This document shows positions 1 to 9,810 of a stretch of DNA of 64,000 nt, in pieces. The DNA is from JAMCTM01 sp023473545. GTDB taxonomy: Bacteria > Patescibacteriota > Microgenomatia > Levybacterales > UBA12049. A model generated the notes under the pieces. That model ran no database searches. It was not told the origin of the DNA and was given only the letters and a program-made list of their open reading frames with translations. A program made the translations under genes and the position numbers. Every line of letters starts with the position of its first letter. Position 1 is the stretch's first letter. The stretch spans positions 1-64,000 of the forward strand of contig JAMCXO010000002.1 of the NCBI GenBank assembly GCA_023473545.1, written 5' to 3'.

Positions 1-260
1 ATTGGAACCTGATAAGACGCCCCTCCAACCCTTCTGGCTTTGACCTCTTGTCTTGGTCCCACATTGTTAAGCGCCTTGTCAAATGCGGATATCGGGTCCT
101 CATTTTTCTTTTTTATAATCTCGAATGTTTCGTAAAATACCTTCCGCGCGACCGATTTTTTTCCATCCTTCATCAGGGAATTTATAAACTTCGAAACCGA
201 AATATTTTTATATTCGGGGTCAGAATCTATCCTTCTCTTTTGTATCCTCTTATGTCTCAT
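1..260 (-). CDS. rpsG: 30S ribosomal protein S7 (partial, C-terminus outside window)
   Basis: Reverse-strand frame opening with MRHKRIQKR and running into KARRVGGASYQVP, the S7 region that binds the 3' major domain of 16S rRNA in the small subunit head. The frame is open to the window edge, so about 86 N-terminal residues are visible and the rest lies to the left. Its ATG lies 5 nt after the rpsL stop, as in the usual rpoB-rpoC-rpsL-rpsG string, so it is probably co-transcribed and translated by coupling. Confidence 0.95.
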   Translation of the reverse strand, partial: MRHKRIQKRRIDSDPEYKNISVSKFINSLMKDGKKSVARKVFYETFEIIKKKNEDPISAFDKALNNVGPRQEVKARRVGGASYQVP

Positions 261-265
261 ATCTA

Positions 266-712
266 TTATGCCGCAACCCCTGCCGATGGCGAGGCTTTAG
301 CGCCGGTCTCTTTTTTTGTGCCATATTTACTTCTGGAACTTTTCCTTCCCTCAACCCCTGCTAAATCGAATTTTCCTCTTACGATATGATATTTTACCCC
401 GGAAAGATCCTTTACCCTACCGCCCCTCACCAACACAATGCCATGCTCCGCCAGTGAATGACCAATCCCTTGAATATAGGCTGTTACCTCTGTTCTGTTG
501 GAAAGTTTAACCCTGGCTACCTTCCTAAGAGCAGAGTTAGGTTTTCTGGGGGTCATTGTTTTAACAAGGGTTACAACGCCTCTTTTTTGAGGAGAAACCA
601 GGTTCTTATAAATCCTGTCCTTTGCGTTAAAAGTGCGCCTCAGCGCTGTTGAGCGAAACTTCTTAATCTTTTTCTTTCTTCCTTTTCTTGTTAGCTGCGA
701 TAATGTTGGCAT
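266..712 (-). CDS. rpsL: 30S ribosomal protein S12
   Basis: Decoding-centre protein S12, 148 residues from MPTLSQL. The conserved TPRKPNSALRKVARV loop carries the lysine matching E. coli K43, and GRVKDLSGV is the second loop near the A site, with Ser where Pro is usual. The start at 712 is preferred over one ten codons upstream because GAAGGAAG lies just before it. The C-terminus carries a non-conserved tail rich in Lys, Ala, Ser and Gly, longer than typical S12. It lies between rpoC and rpsG in the same operon. Confidence 0.96.
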   Translation of the reverse strand: MPTLSQLTRKGRKKKIKKFRSTALRRTFNAKDRIYKNLVSPQKRGVVTLVKTMTPRKPNSALRKVARVKLSNRTEVTAYIQGIGHSLAEHGIVLVRGGRVKDLSGVKYHIVRGKFDLAGVEGRKSSRSKYGTKKETGAKASPSAGVAA

Positions 713-759
713 ATAAACTTCCTTCAGTCGTAATAATACCAATTCGGGATTGCCGTATA

Positions 760-3700
760 TTATACCTCCTGAGGGCTACCTCCTTCAACAGGAATGAGTC
801 TGCCGATAATAACATTTTCTTTAAGCCCGATAAGATTATCTTCTTCTCCTTTAAGAGCCGCTTCTGTTAGAACCTTGGTTGTTTCCTGAAACGACGAAGC
901 GGAGAGCCACGAATCGGAAAAAAGCGCCGCCTTGGTAATGCCTACTATTGTCTGTCTTGCCGTTGCCGGTTCTCCTCCCTGAGATAGTATTTCTTTATTG
1001 ATTGTTTCAAACTTAGTTTTGGTAATGAAGTCCCCCGGAACCAAAGATGTGTCGCCGATTGTCTCAACAATAACCTTATCAGACATTTTTCTAAGAATCA
1101 CCTCGAAATGTTTATCATTAATGCCTATTCCCTGGGATTCGTATACCTTTTGGGCTTCTTTTATAATATACTCTTGCGCCGATAGCAAACCCTTTATCTT
1201 TAATGTCTCTTTAGGATCTATATAACCCTCCGCAAAGGATTCTCCGGAGACTATCTCATCCCCATCTTTAACCTTGAGTGTTGCGGCAAGAGGAACAAAA
1301 TATTCTCTTTCTTCAACCGGTTTTATTTTTGTGCTTTTTATTCTTATCTTATATCCATCCTCTGTCATCTCTATGTTGACTTTGCCCGAAATCTCCGATA
1401 TTGGAGAAAAATTCTTTGGGGTGCGCATTTCAAATAATTCCTCCACCCTTGGCAAACCCTGGGTAACATCCGACATGACAACCCCGCCGAAATGCCTAAC
1501 CCTCATGGTAAGCTGAGTACCGGGCTCTCCTATGCTTTGGGCCGCTATTACCCCGATCGGAACTCCTGCTTCGACCCTTTTTCTGGTTGAAAAATCCCAT
1601 CCGTAACACATCGCGCATACGCCATAAGACAACGCACAAGTCATCGGAGAACGGACAACAATCTCTTCTATATCGCTTTGGGCAATCTCCCGAGCCTTCT
1701 CCTGGGTAATTTCCTCGTTTTTCTTAAGGGAGAGCTTTTTGTTTTTCTTGGAATAAACCTCTTTTGCGCTAACCCTGCCTATAATTCTATCGGCAAAACC
1801 GGCGGATCTGTCTTTATCCTCTTTTAGAATAATTATGCCCTCTGCTGTACCGCAATCATCGGAAACAACAATGACATCGTGCGAAGAATCAACGAGACGC
1901 CGTGTAAGATAACCCGCGTTGGCTGTTTTCAGGGCAGAATCCGTAAGACCTTTCCTGGAGCCTCGGGCTGATGCAACATATTCAAAGATTGAAAGTCCTT
2001 CGCGGAAATTGGATTTTATAGGCAATTCGACTATATTGCCTAGGGGATCCAAAAGAAGTCCCCTCATGGCGGATAACTGCTTAAGCTGTTCTTTTCCCGC
2101 CCTGGCGCCTTCGGAATTGATAATGGTCCGTATTGCGTTTCCTTCTCCAATCTTATTCCAGGTGAAATCTGCTATCATATCTGTTGTTTCAAGCCAAACA
2201 TTGTTGGACAATCTCTTTTTTTCATCTAAGGTAATAAGCCCTTGCTGATATTCATTTTCTATCTCAGAGACCTTCTGATCTGCTTTTTCGATTAATTCAT
2301 TTTTATTTTCTATAATCTTGTTATCAAATACCGAAACACTTATGCCGGAAATGGTCGCGGCGTAAAATCCTAAAGACTTGATGTTATCTATAATCGAAAC
2401 AACCTCTGGGTATGAACACAAGCTAAGGGCTTTTGTTATGATGTTTTTTATCGTGGACGCTTTAACGGATTCGTTTATAAATCCAATCGCCTCCGGCAGT
2501 TTTTCATTAAAGATAAGTCTGCCGCAGGTTGTCTCTACAATCTCGCCTTTAACCCCTGTTTTTATTTTTTCTCTGAGCCCCACCTCTTTAAAGTGATAAG
2601 CAAGAAGCGCTTCCTCTATGTTATTGAAAACCGGTATATTTTCCTTGGTTAACGAATTATCAATATCTGTTAAATAATATGTGCCAAGAGCCATTTCCTT
2701 ATTGGGAAGTGTGATAGGCGTTCCGTCGGCCGGCTTTAAGAGATTATGATCCGGCATCATGAGATTTACCGCTTCCTCTTGGGCTTTTGCCGACAAGGGG
2801 ATATGAACTGCCATCTGGTCGCCGTCAAAATCGGCATTATAGCCTACGCAAACGCATGGATGAAGAGAAATAGCCGAGCCTTCTGTTAAAATTGGGTAGA
2901 ATGCCTGGATGCCCAGCTTATGCAGGGTTGGCGCCCGATTAAGAAGAACAGGATGCTTGCGGGTTATCTCCTCAAGAATATCAAAAACCTCAGGCGGTCT
3001 TTTCTCAATAAACCGTTTTGCGGATTTAATATTTGGAGCAAAACCCCGAACGATAATTTCCCTTAAAACAAAGGGTTTAAACATTTCAAGTGCCATTTCT
3101 TTTGGCAGCCCGCATTCGTAAAGGCTAAGTTGAGGACCAACCACGATAACCGACCGTCCTGAATAATCCACTCTTTTGCCAAGCAAGTTTTGTCTGAATC
3201 TACCTTGTTTTCCCCGCAGCATGTCGGAAAGAGAACGAAGCGACGCGCCCATAACCTGATTGCCCCTTTGGGAAGAATCAATAAGTGCGTCCACCGACTC
3301 CTGAAGCATTCTTTTTTCATTGCGGAGGATTATTTCAGGCGCTCCCAAAAGCATAAGATGCTTTAGTCTGTTATTGCGGTTAATAACCCTTCTGTACAAA
3401 TCGTTCAGGTCCGATGTCGCAAAACGACCCCCCGCAAGCTGAACCATAGGACGCAGATCAGGCGGAATAACCGGCAAAACATTCATAATCATTGATTGGG
3501 GGGTTATGTTGGCTTTTCTCATTGATTCAATAAGCCTTAACCGTCTGACAATCTTTAGATATTTCGCTCCTTGCGACCTTGAGGCTTCTTTTCGCAAAGA
3601 CACGATTAAAGAATTAAGATCGAGCTTTTTCAAAACATCTAAAAGGGCCTGGGCGCCTGTTTCGATAGAAAAGAATAAAGGAATATCATATTCCAAAAGC

Positions 3701-4470
3701 TTAAAATATTCATCTTCCGATAACGCGCTTCCCACTTTTAAACCTTTCAAAATTTTGGATAGGACATCCGATATCTCGCTTATTGTCTTTTTATTTGCCT
3801 CAAACTTCTCTTCCAAAGAAGCTCTTTTCTGTCTCTCGAGCAAGCCCATTTCCTCTGCCGCGAATTCCTTTTGCTCAATGGGGGCTTTTATTTTTTTGGC
3901 CTGAGACTTCTTATCCTTTATATCCTCCGAAACCGATTTCAGATCCGACTTAAATCTTTCTTCCTCTGCCTTTAATCTTTTTTCAATAGTTTTGGCCAAG
4001 GCCTCAAGGGCATCGTCTTTTTTCTTTTCATCAACATCGGTAACCAAATAAGAAGCATAATAAACAACCGATTCCAGATTTTTTTGGGACATATCCAAGA
4101 TCAGGGATAAAGGAGAAGACGAACCTTTAAAAAACCAAACATGCGCTACCGAGGAAGAGAGATTAATATGTCCCATCCTCTCCCGTCTTACGCGCGAAAG
4201 GGTAACCTCGACCTGGCATTTATCGCAAACTATACCCTTATATCGGATGCGCTTGTATTTGCCGCAGTAACATTCCCAGTCTTTGGTCGGACCAAAAATG
4301 CGTTCGTCGAATAAACCATCCTTTTCGGGGCGGAGGGTTCTGTAGTTTATTGTTTCCGGCTTGGTTACTTCCCCATACGACCAGGAAAGAATATCCTCTT
4401 TTCCGGCAAGTAAAATCCTAAGCGATTTAAAATCAACAATTGTCGGGTCTTTAAGTTTTTTGTTATTCAT
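760..4470 (-). CDS. rpoC: DNA-directed RNA polymerase subunit beta'
   Basis: Catalytic beta' subunit of RNA polymerase, 1236 residues. The N-terminal zinc site is visible around residues 67-85 (CYCGKYK then CDKC), and the Mg-binding NADFDGDQM motif lies at about residues 541-549. The second zinc site includes CALSYGVCAMC near residue 940. Residues of roughly 145-240 form a Lys/Glu-rich stretch likely to be a lineage-specific coiled-coil insertion. The protein is somewhat shorter than the E. coli subunit (1407). The start overlaps the end of rpoB by 8 nt, so translation is probably coupled. Confidence 0.98.
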   Translation of the reverse strand: MNNKKLKDPTIVDFKSLRILLAGKEDILSWSYGEVTKPETINYRTLRPEKDGLFDERIFGPTKDWECYCGKYKRIRYKGIVCDKCQVEVTLSRVRRERMGHINLSSSVAHVWFFKGSSSPLSLILDMSQKNLESVVYYASYLVTDVDEKKKDDALEALAKTIEKRLKAEEERFKSDLKSVSEDIKDKKSQAKKIKAPIEQKEFAAEEMGLLERQKRASLEEKFEANKKTISEISDVLSKILKGLKVGSALSEDEYFKLLEYDIPLFFSIETGAQALLDVLKKLDLNSLIVSLRKEASRSQGAKYLKIVRRLRLIESMRKANITPQSMIMNVLPVIPPDLRPMVQLAGGRFATSDLNDLYRRVINRNNRLKHLMLLGAPEIILRNEKRMLQESVDALIDSSQRGNQVMGASLRSLSDMLRGKQGRFRQNLLGKRVDYSGRSVIVVGPQLSLYECGLPKEMALEMFKPFVLREIIVRGFAPNIKSAKRFIEKRPPEVFDILEEITRKHPVLLNRAPTLHKLGIQAFYPILTEGSAISLHPCVCVGYNADFDGDQMAVHIPLSAKAQEEAVNLMMPDHNLLKPADGTPITLPNKEMALGTYYLTDIDNSLTKENIPVFNNIEEALLAYHFKEVGLREKIKTGVKGEIVETTCGRLIFNEKLPEAIGFINESVKASTIKNIITKALSLCSYPEVVSIIDNIKSLGFYAATISGISVSVFDNKIIENKNELIEKADQKVSEIENEYQQGLITLDEKKRLSNNVWLETTDMIADFTWNKIGEGNAIRTIINSEGARAGKEQLKQLSAMRGLLLDPLGNIVELPIKSNFREGLSIFEYVASARGSRKGLTDSALKTANAGYLTRRLVDSSHDVIVVSDDCGTAEGIIILKEDKDRSAGFADRIIGRVSAKEVYSKKNKKLSLKKNEEITQEKAREIAQSDIEEIVVRSPMTCALSYGVCAMCYGWDFSTRKRVEAGVPIGVIAAQSIGEPGTQLTMRVRHFGGVVMSDVTQGLPRVEELFEMRTPKNFSPISEISGKVNIEMTEDGYKIRIKSTKIKPVEEREYFVPLAATLKVKDGDEIVSGESFAEGYIDPKETLKIKGLLSAQEYIIKEAQKVYESQGIGINDKHFEVILRKMSDKVIVETIGDTSLVPGDFITKTKFETINKEILSQGGEPATARQTIVGITKAALFSDSWLSASSFQETTKVLTEAALKGEEDNLIGLKENVIIGRLIPVEGGSPQEV

Positions 4471-7400
4471 TTTTAGTTTGGCGCATTAAATTTTGATCAA
4501 CCACATTGGTTGCCTCGAGTGCTTGTTGCATCTCCTCTGACTCCTCTTGAACATCGGAAACTGTTAAGGCCTGATCCTGAGAGATTGTTGCCCCCAAGGG
4601 AATAACATTTAAGGCTATTGCCTGGAGTTCTTTTATAAGAACCTTAAACGACTCCGGAACTTTAGGGGTCGGGATATCAATGCCTTTGACAATTGCCTCA
4701 AACGCCTTGGATCTGCCGACAAGATCATCCGATTTTATCGTAAGCATCTCCTGGAGTACATATCTTGCCCGGTGCGCCTCAAGCGCCCAAACCTCCATCT
4801 CTCCGAGACGCTGTCCTCCCATCTGCGCTTTTCCGCCCAAAGGCTGCTGGGTTACCAAAGAATAAGGGCCGGTAGACCTGGCATGGGTTTTATCCTCTAC
4901 CATGTGAATCAGCTTCATTATATATTCTATGCCAACAACCACCGGATTTTCGTACGGCTCGCCTGTTCTGCCATCATAAAGGATGCTTTTCCCGTCTTCC
5001 GGCAAACCCGCTTTCTTAAGAAGAGAGACAATTCTTTCTTCTCCAACCTCTTCAAAAACAGGCAAACCAATTTTCATATTTAATTTTCTGGCGGCAAATC
5101 CCAAATGGGCCTCCAAGAGCTGTCCGAGATTCATACGCGCCAAAACGGAAATCGGAGAAATAACTATGTCAACAGGCGTACCATCCCCCAGATAAGGCAT
5201 ATCCTCCTGCGGCAGGATCTTTGAAATAACCCCTTTATTGCCGTGTCTGCCTGCCAATTTATCGCCTACCACTACGTGTCTAAACTGGGCAACCTCGACT
5301 ATAATTTTTCTAATAGCCCCCGGTTCAAGTTCGTCTCCCTTTTTTCGATCCAGTATCTGCACGTTTATAACTGTTCCTTTTTCTCCGTGAGGCATACGAA
5401 GGGAAGTGTCTCTTACTTCTCTTGCCTGCTCGCCAAAGATTGCCCTTAATAATCGTTCCTCTGCCGTAAGCTCTGTTTCTCCCTTAGGAGCAATCTTGCC
5501 AACCAGGATATCTCCCGGGGTTACCTCGCTTCCCACAACTATTATTCCTTCCTTATCAAGCTTTACCAAATCTTCTTCGGAAACATTTGGAATATCGCAG
5601 GTTGTCTCCTCCGGACCAAGTTTTGTCTCAACAACGGCGGTCTCATATCTTTCGATATGGACAGAAGAAAGAACGTCTTCCCTAATCAATCTATCGGAGA
5701 TTACTATCGCGTCTTCGTAACCCAGACCGTCCAACGAGGTGTAGGCTATAAGAAGATTTCGTCCCAGAGCCAGCTCTCCGTTTTCGGATGCCGGTCCGTC
5801 AATCAAAACAGAATCCTTACCAACCTTATCTCCGGTATTAACCAGTGTTTTCTGGGTATAGGCGGTTGCCTGAGATGAACGCCTAAAAGAATTTATATAA
5901 AATGTCTCCTCTTCGCCCTTTTTGTTCTCAAAAACAACCTGCCTGCTATCGGCAAATTTAATTTTGCCATCAAAAGGAGCCTTAACCACGCGCTTCATAT
6001 CCTCAACCACCTCCATCTCCATGCCTGTGCCAACAATTGGGCTCTCGGGATTAACCAAAGGCACGGCCTGACATTGCATATGGGTTCCCATCAGTGCCCT
6101 GTTCGGCTCATCGTGATTAATAAAAGGAATTAACGAGGCCGCCGCTCCGACCACCTGACGCTCGACTATATCGGCGTATTCTATTTTCTCTTTTTCAACC
6201 TCCAGGAAATTTCCGCCAAATCGTGCGGCAACCCTATCGTTTTCTATAACCCCTTCCTCATTAAGTGTCATTGCATGGGTTATGTAATGCTTCTTTTCAT
6301 CCTGCGCATCCAAATACTCTATTTCATCCCCTGCCCTAACCGTTGTCTTGCCGCCCCGTTTAACCGCAACCACCTTTCGATAGGGGGTCTCCAGAAAGCC
6401 ATAATTATTTACCCTGGCATAAAGAGCAAGATAGGTAACAAGCCCTATGTTTGGCCCCTCCGGCGAGCGGATCGGACAGATTCTGCCATACTGAGAACTG
6501 TTAATATCCCTTATGGAAAATGCCGCTCTTTCCCTTGATATCCCGCCTGTTCCCATTACCGTCACCCTTCTTAAATTATCTATTTCGGAAAGAGGATTTG
6601 TTTGATCTATAATCGTAGAGAGCTGGGAAGTCCTAAAGAACTCATTTATCGATGCCATTATGGGACGCGCGTTAACCAAGGAGGCAACCGAAATAGGAAC
6701 GTCTTGCTGCATAAGACTCATTCTTTCTTTAATACTTCTTTCAAGTCTTAAAACACCAACCCTGAACGCGGTGGTTGCCACCAGCTCCCCAACGCCTCTG
6801 ATTCTTCTGTTTTCAAGACTATCTATATCGTCAATAGTGCCCTTACCCTCGCTTAGAAGAATCAGATAATTAATGGTTGCTATTACGTCTTCAACGCTAA
6901 GAACACGATCCTCACAGGGTTTAAAAGATGTTACATCTCTTAATCTTTTATTTATCTTATATCTGCCAACCACTCCTAAATCATAACGGCGCGGGTTAAA
7001 AAATAAGCCCCTAAAACTTTCCCTTACCTTATCTAAAACTATCGGTTCTCCCGGATGCATTTTCTTAAATATCTCAATCAGGGCTTCTGTTTCGCTCGCG
7101 GTAACGTCTTTTTCCAGAGTAGCGTTTATAAACGCCATACCATCCTTGTCTAAATCCTGAAATGCCTGGGTTATGGCTTCGTTTGACGAGATCCCTATTG
7201 CCCTAAGAAACGTCGTTACCGGAAACTTTTTTCTCCGATCTATTTTTACCAAAATTGTGCCATGGCGGGTTGTAACAAACTCAAGCCATGAACCGTGAGT
7301 CGGACGCACCTCTCCCATGTAAAGCTTTTTGCCTGTAATAGAATCCTGAAATTCTGTAAAAAACACACCCGGGGCGCGCACAAGCTGATTAACCACTGCC

Positions 7401-7786
7401 CTCTCCACGCCATTTATAATAAATGTTCCTCTTTCCGTCATTTGAGGAATATCGCCTAAAAAAACCTCCGCTTTATGAGGTTTTCCGGTTTTTTTATTGG
7501 TTAAAATTGCCTTTACGTAGAGAGGGGCGTCAAATGTAAGTCCTTTTTCTATTGCTTTTTCCCAGGTCACGGAAGGCTTACCCAAGCGATAATCTTCCAA
7601 AGATAAAACCCAATTCTTTTCTGTAAAATCTTCAATTGGGGATATCTCTTTAAGAATTTCTCCTATGCCTGTCTTTTCAAACCAGATATAAGACTCCCTT
7701 TGCATAGCCAAAAGATCCAGTTTTGGCAAAAAAGAGTATTTCCTGCCCCAATAGTGTCTAATATTGCTATTATCGTTACTAAGCAT
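4463..7786 (-). CDS. rpoB: DNA-directed RNA polymerase subunit beta
   Basis: Beta subunit, about 1107 residues, ending just inside rpoC. Recognisable blocks include YGRICPIRSPEGPNIGL, GDKLAGRHGNKGVIS and the C-terminal GGKAQMGGQRLGEMEVWAL. I chose the ATG at 7786; a TTG five codons upstream (7801) is also possible, and neither has a clear Shine-Dalgarno. In the rifampicin pocket the segment is TSQLSTIIDQTNPLSEIDN, with Asn at the position of E. coli His526, Thr for Gln513 and Ile for Phe514, so the drug may bind poorly. It is first gene of the rpoB-rpoC-rpsL-rpsG operon, read from a promoter about 110 nt upstream. Confidence 0.97.
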   Translation of the reverse strand: MLSNDNSNIRHYWGRKYSFLPKLDLLAMQRESYIWFEKTGIGEILKEISPIEDFTEKNWVLSLEDYRLGKPSVTWEKAIEKGLTFDAPLYVKAILTNKKTGKPHKAEVFLGDIPQMTERGTFIINGVERAVVNQLVRAPGVFFTEFQDSITGKKLYMGEVRPTHGSWLEFVTTRHGTILVKIDRRKKFPVTTFLRAIGISSNEAITQAFQDLDKDGMAFINATLEKDVTASETEALIEIFKKMHPGEPIVLDKVRESFRGLFFNPRRYDLGVVGRYKINKRLRDVTSFKPCEDRVLSVEDVIATINYLILLSEGKGTIDDIDSLENRRIRGVGELVATTAFRVGVLRLERSIKERMSLMQQDVPISVASLVNARPIMASINEFFRTSQLSTIIDQTNPLSEIDNLRRVTVMGTGGISRERAAFSIRDINSSQYGRICPIRSPEGPNIGLVTYLALYARVNNYGFLETPYRKVVAVKRGGKTTVRAGDEIEYLDAQDEKKHYITHAMTLNEEGVIENDRVAARFGGNFLEVEKEKIEYADIVERQVVGAAASLIPFINHDEPNRALMGTHMQCQAVPLVNPESPIVGTGMEMEVVEDMKRVVKAPFDGKIKFADSRQVVFENKKGEEETFYINSFRRSSQATAYTQKTLVNTGDKVGKDSVLIDGPASENGELALGRNLLIAYTSLDGLGYEDAIVISDRLIREDVLSSVHIERYETAVVETKLGPEETTCDIPNVSEEDLVKLDKEGIIVVGSEVTPGDILVGKIAPKGETELTAEERLLRAIFGEQAREVRDTSLRMPHGEKGTVINVQILDRKKGDELEPGAIRKIIVEVAQFRHVVVGDKLAGRHGNKGVISKILPQEDMPYLGDGTPVDIVISPISVLARMNLGQLLEAHLGFAARKLNMKIGLPVFEEVGEERIVSLLKKAGLPEDGKSILYDGRTGEPYENPVVVGIEYIMKLIHMVEDKTHARSTGPYSLVTQQPLGGKAQMGGQRLGEMEVWALEAHRARYVLQEMLTIKSDDLVGRSKAFEAIVKGIDIPTPKVPESFKVLIKELQAIALNVIPLGATISQDQALTVSDVQEESEEMQQALEATNVVDQNLMRQTKNE

Positions 7787-7838
7787 TTGGAATAAGTTCA
7801 AAAGGACATTCGGATTATGAAGAAAATAATCCTTTTAA

Positions 7839-7874
7839 CAACAAAAAGATACAAGCAAAGCCCCCTTTTGTATC
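7839..7874 (-). terminator. possible attenuator hairpin in the rpoB leader
   Basis: On the minus strand GATACAA (7868-7874) pairs with TTGTATC (7848-7854), seven perfect pairs around a G-rich loop. The 3' arm is followed at once by a T-rich run (TTTTTGTTGTT). It lies between the predicted rpoB promoter and its start codon. This is the shape of an intrinsic terminator, and partial termination here would attenuate the operon. The stem is A/T-rich, so its strength is uncertain. Confidence 0.4.
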
Positions 7875-7892
7875 TTATTAAGGTTAGTTACG

Positions 7893-7922
7893 TATATAAC
7901 ATACGTTTTATACTCCTGTCAA
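7893..7922 (-). promoter_or_regulatory. rpoB operon promoter
   Basis: On the minus strand a perfect TTGACA (7917-7922) is followed after 18 nt by TATATA (7893-7898), with TTATAT at 17 nt as the alternative. Transcription would start about 100 nt upstream of rpoB, leaving a real 5' leader. This is unlike most promoters in the window. Confidence 0.55.
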
Positions 7923-8000
7923 TAACCTATAGTATTGTATGGGGTTTGAGTACTATACGAAGCTTTACTTTTAGAGAATTCGGTATTTTTCGGTTCGTGG

Positions 8001-8006
8001 TATAAT
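8001..8006 (+). promoter_or_regulatory. alaS -10 box, predicted leaderless start
   Basis: A perfect TATAAT ends 7 nt before the alaS ATG at 8014, so the expected transcription start falls on or next to the start codon. No convincing -35 is seen at the right distance and no Shine-Dalgarno precedes the ATG. Confidence 0.6.
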
Positions 8007-8013
8007 TTGTAGT

Positions 8014-9807
8014 ATGACCTCCTTGGAAATTTTAGAAAAATATCTCGCATTTTTTACCAAACGGGGGCATATAAAAATCCCCAATTCCGCCCTCGTTCCG
8101 GAAAACGACCCCAGCACCCTTTTTACTTCATCGGGCATGCAGCCCTTATTGCCTTATCTTTTAGGAGAAAAGCACGGCCTGGGCAAAAGACTTATGAACG
8201 TACAAAATTGTTTTCGTGCGGTTGACATAGATTCGGTTGGAGACAATAAGCATATAACTTTTTTCCGAATGCTTGGTAACTGGAGCCTTGGTGATTACTT
8301 TAAAAAAGAGCAGATCGCTTGGATTTGGGAGTTTATCACCAAAGAGCTAAAAATACCCAAAGACAGACTTTATATAAGCCTTTTCAAGGGCTTCGGAGAC
8401 ATCAAAAAAGACGAGGATTCAAAAGAGATCTGGAGCAAAATCCTCATCGGTGAAGGCCTAGACCCAAAAGAACGAATCTTTTTTTACTCCGAGGAAAACT
8501 GGTGGTCAAGAACCAACGATCCCAATACTATGCCCGAGGGAGAACCGGGGGGGCCGGATAGCGAAGTGTTTTATCGCTTTGATGCTAAACATAATCCAAA
8601 GTTTGGCAAGACCTGCCATCCCAACTGTCCCTGCGGCCGCTTTCTGGAGATTGGCAATAGCGTTTTTATGGAGTTTAAAAAAGGCAAAAACGGATTTGAG
8701 CACCTGCCTCAGAAAAATGTTGATTTCGGCGGCGGACTGGAGCGTCTTCTTGCCGCGGTGGAAAATGAGCCGGATATTTTTCAAACAAGCCTGTTTGCGC
8801 CAATTATTCAAGTAATCGAAGAAACTACCGAAAAAAGTTATCTTAAGCATAAAGAAAAAATGAGGATTATAACCGATCACTTAATCGCCTCAGGTTTTAT
8901 CATCATAAACAACATAAAACCGTCCAATAAGGAACAGGGATATATCTTAAGAAGGCTTATCCGCCGATCCCTCGATAACTTTTACCTCCTGAACGGGAAA
9001 AACATAGCGCCAATTCTTAAATCAATTGCAAAGGAATACGGCAAAAGCGATCAGCCCTTAATAGAAAGGTTCGAGGAGATTAAAGATACCATCTTGGAAG
9101 AAGAACAAAAATACAATATAGCTCTCACCGGTGCTAAAAAATTCATTATCAAAAAATATAAAAAAACAGGCGATGAGTTAATGGGAGCTGTTCGGATTTT
9201 GGCAGAAGATGCCTTTCTGCTCTACTCAACCCACGGTTTATCCCCCAGCCAAATCAAAAGCCTGGGATACACGTTTGACGAAAAAGCCTTTGCCGAAAAA
9301 ATGAAAGGCCATCAAAAGTTATCAAAAAAAAATGTCCATGAGAGGTTCCGCGGCGGATTAAAAGACCACCAGGAAAAAACAATCATGGGACATACCGCAA
9401 CCCATCTCCTGCATCAGGCATTAAGAGAGGTTCTGGGCAATCATGTCTATCAAACAGGAAGTAACATAACAACGGATCGCGTAAGGTTTGACTTTAACTA
9501 CGAAAATAAATTAAGCGATAGCCAACTCACGCAGGCGGAAACTATAGTCAATAAAAAAATTAGCGAAAACCTGCCGGTGCACTTTGAAATGCTGCCTATT
9601 GATAAAGCCAGAAAGAAAGGCGCAATAGGACTTTTTGACGCAAAATACAAAGATAAAGTTAAGGTTTATTTTATAGGAACCTATTCGATCGAATTCTGCG
9701 GAGGGCCGCATGTAGATTTTACAGGAAGATTAAAAAGCTTTAAGATAATAAAACAGGAAAGTATTGGGAATAAACAAAGAAGGATATATGCCAAAGTAAA
9801 CAATTAA
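8014..9807 (+). CDS. alaS: Alanyl-tRNA synthetase, minimal form
   Basis: Charges tRNA-Ala with alanine. The class II catalytic core opens the protein (LVPENDPSTLFTSSGMQPLL, then FFRMLGNWSLGDYFKKEQ). The editing domain has the HTATHLLHQ zinc/active-site motif near residue 459 and CGGPHVD near residue 562. The protein ends shortly after that, at 597 residues. The roughly 270-residue C-Ala region of the E. coli enzyme (876 residues) is absent, as in several reduced bacterial AlaRSs. It keeps the mischarging-correction site but has lost the oligomerisation/tRNA-elbow module. It starts a rightward group from what looks like a leaderless promoter. Confidence 0.96.
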   Translation: MTSLEILEKYLAFFTKRGHIKIPNSALVPENDPSTLFTSSGMQPLLPYLLGEKHGLGKRLMNVQNCFRAVDIDSVGDNKHITFFRMLGNWSLGDYFKKEQIAWIWEFITKELKIPKDRLYISLFKGFGDIKKDEDSKEIWSKILIGEGLDPKERIFFYSEENWWSRTNDPNTMPEGEPGGPDSEVFYRFDAKHNPKFGKTCHPNCPCGRFLEIGNSVFMEFKKGKNGFEHLPQKNVDFGGGLERLLAAVENEPDIFQTSLFAPIIQVIEETTEKSYLKHKEKMRIITDHLIASGFIIINNIKPSNKEQGYILRRLIRRSLDNFYLLNGKNIAPILKSIAKEYGKSDQPLIERFEEIKDTILEEEQKYNIALTGAKKFIIKKYKKTGDELMGAVRILAEDAFLLYSTHGLSPSQIKSLGYTFDEKAFAEKMKGHQKLSKKNVHERFRGGLKDHQEKTIMGHTATHLLHQALREVLGNHVYQTGSNITTDRVRFDFNYENKLSDSQLTQAETIVNKKISENLPVHFEMLPIDKARKKGAIGLFDAKYKDKVKVYFIGTYSIEFCGGPHVDFTGRLKSFKIIKQESIGNKQRRIYAKVNN

Positions 9808-9810
9808 TTT

